Shown here: positions 16,674-23,903 of the stretch, in pieces | Layout of the letters: every line of letters starts with the position of its first letter | Position numbering within the stretch: position 1 is the stretch's first letter | Notes under the pieces: model-generated | What the model saw: the letters and a program-made list of their open reading frames with translations, nothing else | Databases searched by the model: none | What the model was told of the DNA's origin: nothing | NCBI RefSeq assembly: GCF_001999905.1 | Contig: NZ_CP019640.1 | Span: 1,840,001-1,904,000 of the forward strand | Source of the DNA: Planococcus lenghuensis | GTDB taxonomy: Bacteria; Bacillota; Bacilli; Bacillales_A; Planococcaceae | Length of the DNA: 64,000 nucleotides | Direction of reading: 5' to 3' | Program-made: the position numbers and the translations under genes

Positions 16674-17102
16674 ATGAACAGTAATTTCACACTCGCCGTG
16701 CACAGCTTGACTTATCTTGCGCTGCAGCCGGACCGGATGGCGACCAGCGATGCGATCGCCGAGAGTGCGTCTGTTCATCCTGTCCGGGTCCGGACGGTGT
16801 TAAGCCTGCTGCGCAAAAACAGCTATCTTCAATCAAAAGAAGGGACAGGCGGCGGATTCATCTTCCGTCTGCCCCCGAGCGACGTTTCATTATGGGAACT
16901 TTATAAACTCACTTGCGATGGTGCGCTGCAGCCGAAATGTTCGAAGTCGAATGACGACTGCATCGTCGGCGCCAATATGAAAAATGTGCTGTTCTCGATT
17001 TTTCTTGGCGCAGAAGAACATTTAGGGGAATACTTGAAGGCATACACCATTCAGGATGTGGTCGATTTCATCGTGGAAACCCGGCCAAGTGATTCTGCTT
17101 GA
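16674..17102 (+). CDS. Rrf2-family transcriptional regulator
   Basis: 142 residues. The N-terminal winged helix reads FTLAVHSLTYLALQP, DAIAESASVHPVRVR and the recognition part LLRKNSYLQSKEGTGGGF, as in Rrf2/YwnA proteins. Three cysteines follow (CDGALQPKC and NDDC), which could sense redox state or bind metal, though spacing differs from the iron-sulfur Rrf2 proteins I know. AAGGAGG at 16661-16667 sets the start. It is followed by a FrnE-like DsbA gene, so a thiol-stress role is a reasonable inference. Confidence 0.9.
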   Translation: MNSNFTLAVHSLTYLALQPDRMATSDAIAESASVHPVRVRTVLSLLRKNSYLQSKEGTGGGFIFRLPPSDVSLWELYKLTCDGALQPKCSKSNDDCIVGANMKNVLFSIFLGAEEHLGEYLKAYTIQDVVDFIVETRPSDSA

Positions 17103-17189
17103 TTCAAATCAAATGATTCGATTAAATGTAATAAAAACCAATACAGATAAATCCATTAAAATAGATGTAAAAGAAAGGTGGTGGCTGCA

Positions 17190-17840
17190 ATGACAGTGAA
17201 GATAAATGTATATTCCGATTACGTATGTCCCTTCTGTTTTTTGGCAGAACAGCCGTTAAAAGAGGCGATCAAAGGCAAGGACGTTGACGTGGAATGGATG
17301 CCATTCGAGTTGCGGCCCTACCCGAATGAGACGCTCCGGCCGGAAGGCGAGTACTTGCAGTCAACGTGGAAGCAGTCGGTATATCCGATGGCAGAAGCGA
17401 TGGACATCGATATCGTCCTGCCCGATGTATCTCCGTAGCCGCATACGCATCTTGCGTTTGAAGGCTATCAGTTTGCGAAAGAACATGGCAAAGCGACCGC
17501 ATACAATGAGCGGATGCTGAAAGCCTTCTTCCAGGAGCAGCAGGATATCGGTGATATTGGTATTTTGACGAAGCTGGCAGGCGAAATCGGTCTGGATGAA
17601 CAGGAATACCGGGAAGCACTTGAAACCCGGAAGTACAAAGAAGCACACGAGAAAGCACTGACACATGCCTACGAGGAAGCGAATATCACGGCTGTGCCGA
17701 CATTTGTGATCGGTGACACGGCTATCGCCGGAATGCATGCGAAAGAAACGATCGAGCAGTTGATCGAGGAAGAAGCCAAAAAGCAGAAACCGAAGATGCT
17801 GTTTGAAGGCATGGCGTGCGGAATCGACGGCAATTGCTGA
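17190..17840 (+). pseudogene. FrnE-like DsbA oxidoreductase gene with in-frame TAG
   Basis: The frame from ATG 17190 gives a DsbA/FrnE-type thioredoxin-fold protein: NVYSDYVCPFCFLAEQPL with the CPFC active site. TAG at 17436-17438 follows DVSP. The same frame resumes at once with PHTHLAFEGYQFAKEHGK and runs to TGA at 17840, keeping ITAVPTFVIGD and a terminal cysteine pair. Related proteins have Gln there, so CAG to TAG (one transition) is the simplest explanation. Everything else is intact. It is called a pseudogene, but readthrough or suppression would restore a protein of about 216 residues. Confidence 0.8.
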
Positions 17841-17894
17841 ATAACGACTAGACAGTGACCGGTAATTAAAACTAATTAAAGTGGGGGAAATTAC

Positions 17895-18224
17895 ATGAAC
17901 TTCGATAAAAACACTTTCCTGCATATTGGTGATTGGGTCAAAGGAAAATTGATGAACGGTGAATTGATGATCGGCTTCGTGGAAGACTTGGATGTCCTGG
18001 AAGAACAAGTGACCGTAACGGTTGCCGTAAGTGATATCGATCAATTGGCTGGCCAGACGATCCGCCTGCCGCTCCGTGCAGTAGAGCCGGCATCGACCAC
18101 TCAGACAAAAGATCGCGGACAACTCTTGTTCTTGATCGACCTCGCACTTGCGACAGGCGACAAAGAATGGTTCGATGAATTGTCAGCCGAGCTGAATAAC
18201 CTGAAAAACCCGCAATTGAAGTAA
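17895..18224 (+). CDS. IDEAL-domain protein
   Basis: 109 residues. The first 70 residues are a beta-rich part with WVKGKLMNGELMIGFVE. The C-terminal QLLFLIDLALATGDKEWF is a clear IDEAL domain (PF08858), found in ComK/Spx-adjacent and other small Bacillales proteins. Function of the domain is a short helical protein-interaction element. GTGGGGGAAA precedes the ATG. A strong terminator follows. Confidence 0.8.
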   Translation: MNFDKNTFLHIGDWVKGKLMNGELMIGFVEDLDVLEEQVTVTVAVSDIDQLAGQTIRLPLRAVEPASTTQTKDRGQLLFLIDLALATGDKEWFDELSAELNNLKNPQLK

Positions 18225-18240
18225 GTGATAAAAATGCAGA

Positions 18241-18271
18241 CCCGTTCCCTAAAAGGGACGGGGTTTTTTTG
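18241..18271 (+). terminator. Rho-independent terminator
   Basis: CCCGTTCCC pairs with GGGACGGG (one bulged T) around TAAAA, followed by seven T. It ends the IDEAL gene. Confidence 0.85.
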
Positions 18272-18384
18272 TGTCAAAATCGGTTAGTCTTCATAATGGA
18301 AATCCTTGGCGCTCTTCTTTTCTGTCTACCCATTCCTATCCGAAATAGGTACAATGGAACAAACCGATGAAAAGAGGGATGAAG

Positions 18385-18909
18385 ATGAAGAAAGCGGCTT
18401 TCTTGGTCATCGACGTGCAAAATGCGATGTTTGATGAAGCTGATCCAGTCTTCAATGGGGAGGAGCTGCTGGTCAAACTGCAGAAACTTTTAAGGAGTGC
18501 CCGTTCTGCGGGTACGCCTGTTTTCTTCATTCAGCATAATGAACCCGCCGGGGAGCCGCTTGCCACGGGTACAAAAGGATGGGAGATCCATCCGGCAATT
18601 GCACCGGAAGCCGGGGAGCGGGTTATTCAAAAGAACACACCTGACTCTTTTTTCGCTACTGAACTGAAAGAAGCGCTCGAGGCGCAACAGATCGAACAAA
18701 TCATCATCGCCGGTATCCAAACGGAGCTCTGTGTGGACACGACATGCAGACGGGCAGTCAGTTCAGGTTACGAGGTGATACTGGTCGCCGATACACATAG
18801 CACATGGAATGCCAACGGATTAATGGCTGAGCAGATTATCCGGCACCATAACGGGACACTCCGATGGTTTTCAACGGTCCTAAATGCAGATGAACTTAAA
18901 TTTCAATAG
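18385..18909 (+). CDS. Isochorismatase-family cysteine hydrolase
   Basis: 174 residues with the cysteine-hydrolase triad: Asp in FLVIDVQNAMF, Lys in VIQKNTPDSF, and the nucleophile Cys in GIQTELCVDTTCRRA. This family includes nicotinamidase and isochorismatase-like amidases; the lack of partners leaves the substrate open. Several in-frame ATG codons are near; GAGGG at 18374-18378 fits the one at 18385 best. Confidence 0.87.
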   Translation: MKKAAFLVIDVQNAMFDEADPVFNGEELLVKLQKLLRSARSAGTPVFFIQHNEPAGEPLATGTKGWEIHPAIAPEAGERVIQKNTPDSFFATELKEALEAQQIEQIIIAGIQTELCVDTTCRRAVSSGYEVILVADTHSTWNANGLMAEQIIRHHNGTLRWFSTVLNADELKFQ

Positions 18910-19000
18910 TAAGAGTTAGGCGGAACCAATATATATAGAAAATTAATAAGTAAAAAATTACAGAAGGAAAACGAAAAAAAACAAAAAAAAGGAACCAACA

Positions 19001-19693
19001 ATGAAACCAACCCAATTGTTTTTATTCGGCGGTAGTCCGCCATTCACAGATCGATTAGGCAAGAAATTTTCAGAAGCGGCTCTTGCGCTCGGCGGCAAGG
19101 TCGGAATCATCTTCATCGAACGGGACGGCTGGGAATCCTATATGGAACGCTATACAAACGTTTTGGAGCGTTATGGCATTTCAACGTTTTCATTTTTTCC
19201 GCTTCGCACTGAAGCGACAGCAGAATTGCTTGCCGACGTGGATCAATGCGGAGGCCTTGTCATTGGGGGTGGGGAGACGGAGCGGTACCAGGACGTCATT
19301 GTCGATACACCGATTGGCCGTCTGATCCAAGACAAATACCGGAACGGGACACCGGTTGCCGGGTTCTCCGCAGGTGCGTTGATCAGTCCTGCCCATTGTG
19401 TCATTCCACCCGTTGATACTCCCAAAAACGAGCAATTGTTTCTGAACGGGCTGGGGCTCCTGCAAGATTGTGTCATTAGTGTCCATTACGCCAAATGGCA
19501 GGAGAAAGCAAATTTACACCGAGCGATGGTTAAGACGGCTTCCGTCGCCGGGATTGGAATTGATGACGGAGCGGGTGTCCGATTCCGGAACGGCCAAATT
19601 GCGGAGACAGAAGGATCACAAGTGGTTGTATTCAAGAAGGAAGGTGCGGAGATTGAAGAAGATCATGCTGACATCGACCGGATTGTCGACTGA
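19001..19693 (+). CDS. Peptidase E-like protein (S51 / class I glutamine amidotransferase fold)
   Basis: 230 residues. The nucleophile elbow AGFSAGALIS carries the Ser of S51 peptidases such as dipeptidase E and cyanophycinase, and GGLVIGGGETERYQD precedes it. YAKWQEKANLHRAM gives the expected His region. The leader is A-rich and holds no clear SD, only AAAAAAAGG. The next gene, of the same family, begins inside its 3' end, so the pair is co-translated. Substrate unknown. Confidence 0.82.
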   Translation: MKPTQLFLFGGSPPFTDRLGKKFSEAALALGGKVGIIFIERDGWESYMERYTNVLERYGISTFSFFPLRTEATAELLADVDQCGGLVIGGGETERYQDVIVDTPIGRLIQDKYRNGTPVAGFSAGALISPAHCVIPPVDTPKNEQLFLNGLGLLQDCVISVHYAKWQEKANLHRAMVKTASVAGIGIDDGAGVRFRNGQIAETEGSQVVVFKKEGAEIEEDHADIDRIVD

Positions 19694-20288
19694 CCGGGCT
19701 CAAGAAGCGTTCCTGTCGATGGTTGATGCACCGATAACAGACAACCGCGTCTGCATCATTCCGACAGCGACTGTCCACCTTAAAGAACAGCACCCCCGCA
19801 TCCGGCAGGCGATCGGGCAATTCAGGGCATTGGGGTTTGGTTCAATAGATTGTGTCGATATCGAACACAGGAACCCGGATGCACTTTCCGGCTATGACGT
19901 CTTTTACATCGGCGGCGGCAATCCGTTTCACTTGCTGCAGGCGTTCCGCCGTTCAGGTGCTGATATAGCTCTCCACACCCTTGCCAACACGGGAGCCATT
20001 CTGATCGGAGTCAGTGCCGGTGCACTCGTATTGGGACCTGATTTGGCGGTAGCCGAAGTTTTTACACCTGAGATGCGCTTATCTGACCAAAACACAGGAG
20101 CAGCACTCGGAATTGTCCCGTTTCCATTTATGCCGCACGCAGACCGGGAAGATCTTTTTCCCGGTGACACACCAATCTCGGACCGGTTGCAGTCACTGAA
20201 ACGCCGGCGGTCTGTGCGGGTGGAAGGGATTCGGGATAGTGAATTTATCCTGTTAGATAAAGGTAAGATCGGGAAATTTCGTGGATAA
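19653..20288 (+). CDS. Second peptidase E-like protein
   Basis: About 211 residues. DVFYIGGGNPFHLLQAF and the elbow IGVSAGALVLGPDL place it in the S51 family; FMPHADRED supplies the His region. TTG 19653 is preferred as start because GGAAGG lies eight bases upstream and the resulting LKKIMLTSTG fits the family's N-terminus; an ATG at 19665 is the alternative. It overlaps the preceding paralog by about 40 bases but differs strongly from it, so the two are old paralogs. Confidence 0.8.
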   Translation: MKKIMLTSTGLSTDRAQEAFLSMVDAPITDNRVCIIPTATVHLKEQHPRIRQAIGQFRALGFGSIDCVDIEHRNPDALSGYDVFYIGGGNPFHLLQAFRRSGADIALHTLANTGAILIGVSAGALVLGPDLAVAEVFTPEMRLSDQNTGAALGIVPFPFMPHADREDLFPGDTPISDRLQSLKRRRSVRVEGIRDSEFILLDKGKIGKFRG

Positions 20289-20320
20289 TGAAATAGAAGA
20301 GATGTGAGGGGAGCAGGAAA

Positions 20321-20439
20321 ATGGAAGTCTGGAATATTTTCAATGAAAAGCGGCAAGATACCGGGCGGCTCCACCGGCGGGGGGAAGAATTGAAACCTGG
20401 CGAGTATCATCAAGTGATTGAACTGATTACATAATTGAT
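20321..20439 (+). pseudogene. NUDIX hydrolase gene, 5' fragment interrupted by a tnpB element
   Basis: GAGGGGAGCAGG precedes ATG 20321. The fragment reads MEVWNIFNEKRQDTGR and LKPGEYHQVIELIT, the normal beginning of a NUDIX hydrolase of the YfcD/isopentenyl-isomerase-like type, and stops at TAA 20432-20434 near TTGAT at 20435-20439. The rest of the gene resumes after the inserted element at 21705. Joining the flanks after TTGAT gives LMTQRD in the proper frame, though several residues before it are missing and a TAA remains. Confidence 0.75.
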
Positions 20440-20541
20440 GAGCGAGAAAGCCCACTCCTTTAGGGATGGGATGAAAGCGAGTGTCCTTGGAATTCCATTT
20501 ATAGTAAACTATAGGTATAACTGACGACAAGGGGTGAATCG

Positions 20542-21520
20542 ATGCCGACGTTGACATTGAAACTCGAATTGCTGAAACCGACGAAACACAAACAGGCGAT
20601 CTACCGCCAGATGACCGAATTGAATACCCGATTTGCCAATTGGCTCCTCGGCTATGAGGAATTGGCGAGGGCGACATCGGCGCATTTCAGGAAGTTCTCG
20701 GATGAAAAATTGCCGTCCGCCATCGTCAACCAGACGATTCGGGAAGTCACATCCAAAAAGAAAAACCAAAAAGCCAAAATCTTCCGTCGCCAGTGGTGCG
20801 TCTACAACAACCAGAACTTCCGCATTGAACACGAGAACGGGCAGTACAAGGTGTCATTCCCGACGCAGGAAAAGCGTGTCGGTGTGCCTGTCGTGGCGAA
20901 GACGCACCAGCTGAAACGGCTGGAACTCGCCCTGTCGGAAGGGGCCAACATCGGCACGGCCATGTTGCACGAAAAGAAAGGCAAGTGGTTCGTGTCCGTC
21001 TCGTTTGCGTTCGCTACCTGGTAGAGAAGTGGCGTTCCACAGAAGACGCCACGCCGCCCGCAGAAAGCAACTCGGCAAGGCGAAGAAACTAAATGCTATT
21101 CGAAAGTCCAAAGGCAAGGAAGCGCAGTGGATGAAGGAGATGAACCATCTCATCAGCCGTCGGTTAGTCGATTTCGCAGTGGCGAACGGTGTTCGCACGC
21201 TACGAATGGAAGATCTGACCGGCATCCGTCATTCCGCTAAATCGAAGAAGGAAGCGGGACGGAACCTGCATTCGTGGGCACACTACCAGCTTCAGGAATT
21301 CATCGCATACAAAGCGGCCATGGCGGGAATCCAAGTGGAATACGTGAAACCGGACTACACCTCCCAGACCTGCAAGTGTGGACACGCCGAAAAAGCGAAC
21401 CGGAAGCGGCATGTGTTCCGTTGCCGCACGTGCGGATACCAGCTGCACGCCGACCTGAACGCCGCCATCAATATCGCCAAGGCGATTAGCGGACTGTCGG
21501 CAACGAAGAAAGCAGGATAG
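20542..21520 (+). pseudogene. tnpB: TnpB nuclease gene lacking the RuvC-I segment
   Basis: The first frame (from ATG 20542) gives the TnpB N-terminus: MPTLTLKLELLKPTK, LPSAIVNQTIREV, KGKWFVSVSFAF, then TAG at 21022. The second frame picks up within a few codons as GREVAFHRRRHAARRKQLG and runs to TAG 21520. It keeps the RuvC-II Glu (RMEDLTGIR), two CxxC zinc pairs (CKCGH, CRTCGY) and the RuvC-III Asp (ADLNAAINIA). The segment between, which normally holds the RuvC-I Asp (GIDxGxxxxA, about 30 residues), is absent. The protein cannot cut DNA and cannot be made full length. Confidence 0.82.
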
Positions 21521-21704
21521 AAACAACCTATCCCTGTGGTCACAGCAGGGACGCCCGCACAGGCACACGGAAATCGACGGTTTCCCGAACGGTGCGGGAT
21601 GGGCTGATGGCACCGCCCTGAACTGAAGGCTCATCCGAACCAGAAATGGACCGAGGATGTTCGGGCACTTCAGAATCCCACTGCTTTAGCTGTGGGAGTG
21701 TCAA
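21521..21704 (+). ncRNA. Predicted omega RNA (reRNA) scaffold at the element right end
   Basis: TnpB elements encode a guide RNA overlapping the tnpB 3' end and the right end. This region has nested pairing potential (CCCTGTGG...CAGCAGGG; CCCGCAC...GTGCGGG; the terminal CCCAC...GTGGG stem). The guide would be the flanking bases from about 21705 on. Its 5' boundary probably lies inside tnpB. Prediction by position only. Confidence 0.5.
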
Positions 21705-22093
21705 TGACGCAGCGGGATGCCGCAAAATCTTATCCCTTGCTCTGGGAAGGAACGGGCGGTTCCGTGACAGCAGGAGAAACGAGCAGGATGGGCGCGATCC
21801 GGGAACTTGAAGAAGAAACCGGATTAATTGCCGAAGCGGATGAATTACTGCTCCTCAGCGAGCAAAGGTACAGCCACTATTTTCTGGACTATTACATATG
21901 GGCGAGCCTGGAACCCATCACACCGGATCGCCTCCACCTTCAAAAAGGGGAAGTATGCGGCGCAAAACTGGTCACAGTGGCAGAGCTCGATGAAATGAAT
22001 AATGCAGGTTTCATCGTGCCTCCGGTATGGGAGCGCTTCAACCTGCACCGGGAGAACATCAACGCGTTCATAGGAGGACTGGCTGTAAAATGA
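21705..22093 (+). pseudogene. NUDIX hydrolase gene, 3' fragment
   Basis: Continues the gene begun at 20321. It starts MTQRDAAKSYPLLWE, carries the NUDIX box GGSVTAGETSRMGAIRELEEETG (positions from about 21753) with its REx2EE core, and ends at TGA 22093. The fragment begins at the element edge and lacks a ribosome site of its own. It overlaps a second NUDIX remnant by ATGA, so the two once formed an operon. Confidence 0.75.
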
Positions 22094-22229
22094 ATTACAT
22101 CGAGACGACGAGGAAAATGATCGGTAACGAGCTGCTGATGACCATCGGTTGCGGCATCATCATCGAGCAGGATGGGCAGACTTCATCCAGGACTGGGTGG
22201 ACCGGTCCGTCCTGCCGGTCATAAAGTAA
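22090..22229 (+). pseudogene. Remnant of a second NUDIX hydrolase gene
   Basis: MNYIETTRKMIGNELLMTIG followed by CGIIIEQDG is the standard N-terminus of a NUDIX hydrolase of the MutT/YtkD-like group. At about 22180 the frame changes and ADFIQDWVDRSVLPVIK, a plausible C-terminal helix, follows to TAA 22227-22229. The whole NUDIX box is missing, so about 100 residues were deleted. Confidence 0.6.
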
Positions 22230-22308
22230 GGCAGGTACAGAAATTATTGCTGTGAGGAGACATTGGTTAACATCGTCGGATCAAATCAGTAGAATGGGAG
22301 GGAGGTGC

Positions 22309-22554
22309 TTCATGCGCCCCATCATGGCAAGCCGAAAAAAGGAATATCCATAGCGGACCGGAATTAAGTGGCTGCTGAACGATCTTATAGCCATCGGTGA
22401 AGATCGCACTGGAAATTCCCTGTGCCTGCGAGCAGGAGAGAACAGATTCGAAGAAGCGGTTTTCCATTGGAATCATGAGACAGGAGAAGTACAGGAATGC
22501 GTGACTTCAATGGATAAATTCCTTGCGTCAGCCAATGAAATAGATCTTGATTAA
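22309..22554 (+). pseudogene. Remnant of an SMI1/KNR4-like gene
   Basis: A frame interrupted by TAG at 22351-22353 reads GIKWLLNDLIAIGEDRTGN, CLRAGENRFEEAVFHWNHET and GEVQECVTSMDKFLAS to TAA 22554. The IGED...LCL...VFHWNHETGE pattern fits SMI1/KNR4 (SUKH) proteins, many of which are immunity proteins. The N-terminal half is absent. Assignment from pattern memory. Confidence 0.45.
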
Positions 22555-22578
22555 CCAAGCATCGAAAGGAGAGATTAA

Positions 22579-22932
22579 ATGCTGAAAAAGATAGTTCCAT
22601 TGCTCGTATTATGTGTTATTTTATCGGCGTGCACAGCAGACGGAAATACCGCACCATCTTCCATGCTGTCACCGGTGGAAGGGAAGTACGTGGTGCTGGT
22701 GTTATTCGAGGAGGATACGCCGCAACAACAAGTGAATGAAGTGACAGACACTGTGGTTGGGACGGCCCAGGAAACTGGCGTCTTGCAGGAAGCAGTGATC
22801 TCGATGCGGCCCGACGAGTATGGAATTGAAACGGAAGAGTATCCGTTTATCATGATTACTGATTCCCGGGAAATTGTATTGAAGACGACAGATGCCGGAG
22901 AAGCAGCTGCATTTTTCAGGAAAGCCCCATAA
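22579..22932 (+). CDS. Small lipoprotein
   Basis: 117 residues. Signal segment KKIVPLLVLCVILSAC ends in a lipobox, so the mature protein is lipid-anchored outside the membrane. The mature domain (about 95 residues) has alternating strands and helices with YVVLVLFEED and YPFIMITDSREIVLKTTD; I do not recognise it. AAAGGAGA precedes the ATG. It stands alone. Confidence 0.75.
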   Translation: MLKKIVPLLVLCVILSACTADGNTAPSSMLSPVEGKYVVLVLFEEDTPQQQVNEVTDTVVGTAQETGVLQEAVISMRPDEYGIETEEYPFIMITDSREIVLKTTDAGEAAAFFRKAP

Positions 22933-23085
22933 CTTAAATGGTTGGGGTCTTTAAACAAGAATCAATTAGTACATAATTACATAAGGAAAACCAAATTCAA
23001 CAAAATAAAAAATAACAATGATAAAATTAATAAAACAAGAAAACAACTAAATTTATAAACTTATCCTCGCAGAAAGGATGACTTG

Positions 23086-23577
23086 ATGATCTCCTCTATA
23101 TTAATCAGCTTGACGGCACTATATTTACTTGCAAATCTATTTTATTTTTTCCGGGGACGCCAATATAAAAATAGTTATTTCCAGGCCTCTTTGTTTCAAA
23201 AACTATTTTTTACCATGATCGGGATTACAATTGGATTCGCTGTTTTATACTATTTGATGTCTTTTGAAACTACTGTCATCCGGGTCAGTACAGAAGAGGG
23301 CAGGGATGGCGGAGAAAACTTCCTTGATTATTTGTACTTCAGCGGTGTTACAATTCTGTCTGTCGGTTACGGCGATCTTGTGCCGGTTGGATATGCCCGT
23401 TTTTTTGCACTTCTCGAAGCAGCCATAGGTTTTTTACTGCCAACTGCCTATTTCGTCCGAGCAATCAACGGTCAATCAGACAATCCACCGGATATCAAAG
23501 AAGGCCAGGGCAATTACAGCGATAAACGCAGCAAAGATGAAGAAGATGAAAGAAAAACGGAAGAAGCTGACGATTGA
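23086..23577 (+). CDS. Two-TM potassium channel protein
   Basis: 163 residues. Two N-terminal hydrophobic segments (about 4-18 and 38-55) are followed by a pore region with the selectivity filter SVGYGDLVPVG and a last helix (about 105-123), then a charged tail (DEEDERKTEEADD). This is the KcsA/Kch-like ion-channel plan (PF07885). No ligand-binding RCK domain is present. GAAAGGAT supports the ATG at 23086 over the TTG just before it. Confidence 0.87.
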   Translation: MISSILISLTALYLLANLFYFFRGRQYKNSYFQASLFQKLFFTMIGITIGFAVLYYLMSFETTVIRVSTEEGRDGGENFLDYLYFSGVTILSVGYGDLVPVGYARFFALLEAAIGFLLPTAYFVRAINGQSDNPPDIKEGQGNYSDKRSKDEEDERKTEEADD

Positions 23578-23601
23578 AGATCCAAAACTTCCAGGGTACT
23601 G

Positions 23602-23630
23602 TTGACTTCCTGTCAGGCATTCGATAAAAT
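23602..23630 (+). promoter_or_regulatory. Promoter of the argS leader
   Basis: TTGACT (23602-23607) and TAAAAT (23625-23630) with a 17-base spacer. It sits just ahead of the T-box leader and after the channel gene. Confidence 0.7.
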
Positions 23631-23639
23631 GGCACAAAT

Positions 23640-23873
23640 ATACATGTTCATTGACGAAGAGAGTAACTGCAGAACAGCCAACAGCGAGCCGGGGACTGGT
23701 GGAAGCCCGGCAAGGCCTGACTGCAGTGAACCGCACTTCTGAGAAGCAGCCTGAATCGTTAGTAGGGCTTGCCGGGAAAATCCCCGTTATCCATTGCAAA
23801 GCCGGTCCGATTTCGGACAATCAGAGTGGTACCGCGGGAACCCCGTCTCTAACTAATAAGAGACGGGGTTTTT
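23640..23873 (+). promoter_or_regulatory. T-box riboswitch controlling argS
   Basis: The hallmark T-box sequence AGAGTGGTACCGCGGG is at 23823-23838. Stem I is formed by ACTGCAG and CTGCAGT, and the specifier loop reads GAAC-CGC-A with the arginine codon CGC at 23732-23734. The terminator has a perfect 10-bp stem (CCCCGTCTCT at 23841-23850 with AGAGACGGGG at 23859-23868) and a T-run. Uncharged tRNA-Arg binding would stabilise the antiterminator and allow argS transcription. Confidence 0.92.
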
Positions 23874-23903
23874 GTGTATCCGAAAAAAGGAGACGAAGCA
23901 TTC

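Larger units (their letters stand above)
20440..21704 (+). mobile_element. IS200/IS605-type element carrying only tnpB
   Basis: The left end follows TTGAT (20435-20439) and has a subterminal hairpin (AAAGCCCACTCC...GGGATGGG region, 20447-20475). The right end has CCCACTGCTTTAGCTGTGGG (20 bases) then AGTGTCAA, as in many Bacillales IS1341-like elements. No tyrosine (Y1) tnpA transposase is present, so it cannot move by itself. There is no target duplication, as expected for this family. The right boundary is uncertain by one or two bases. Confidence 0.75.
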
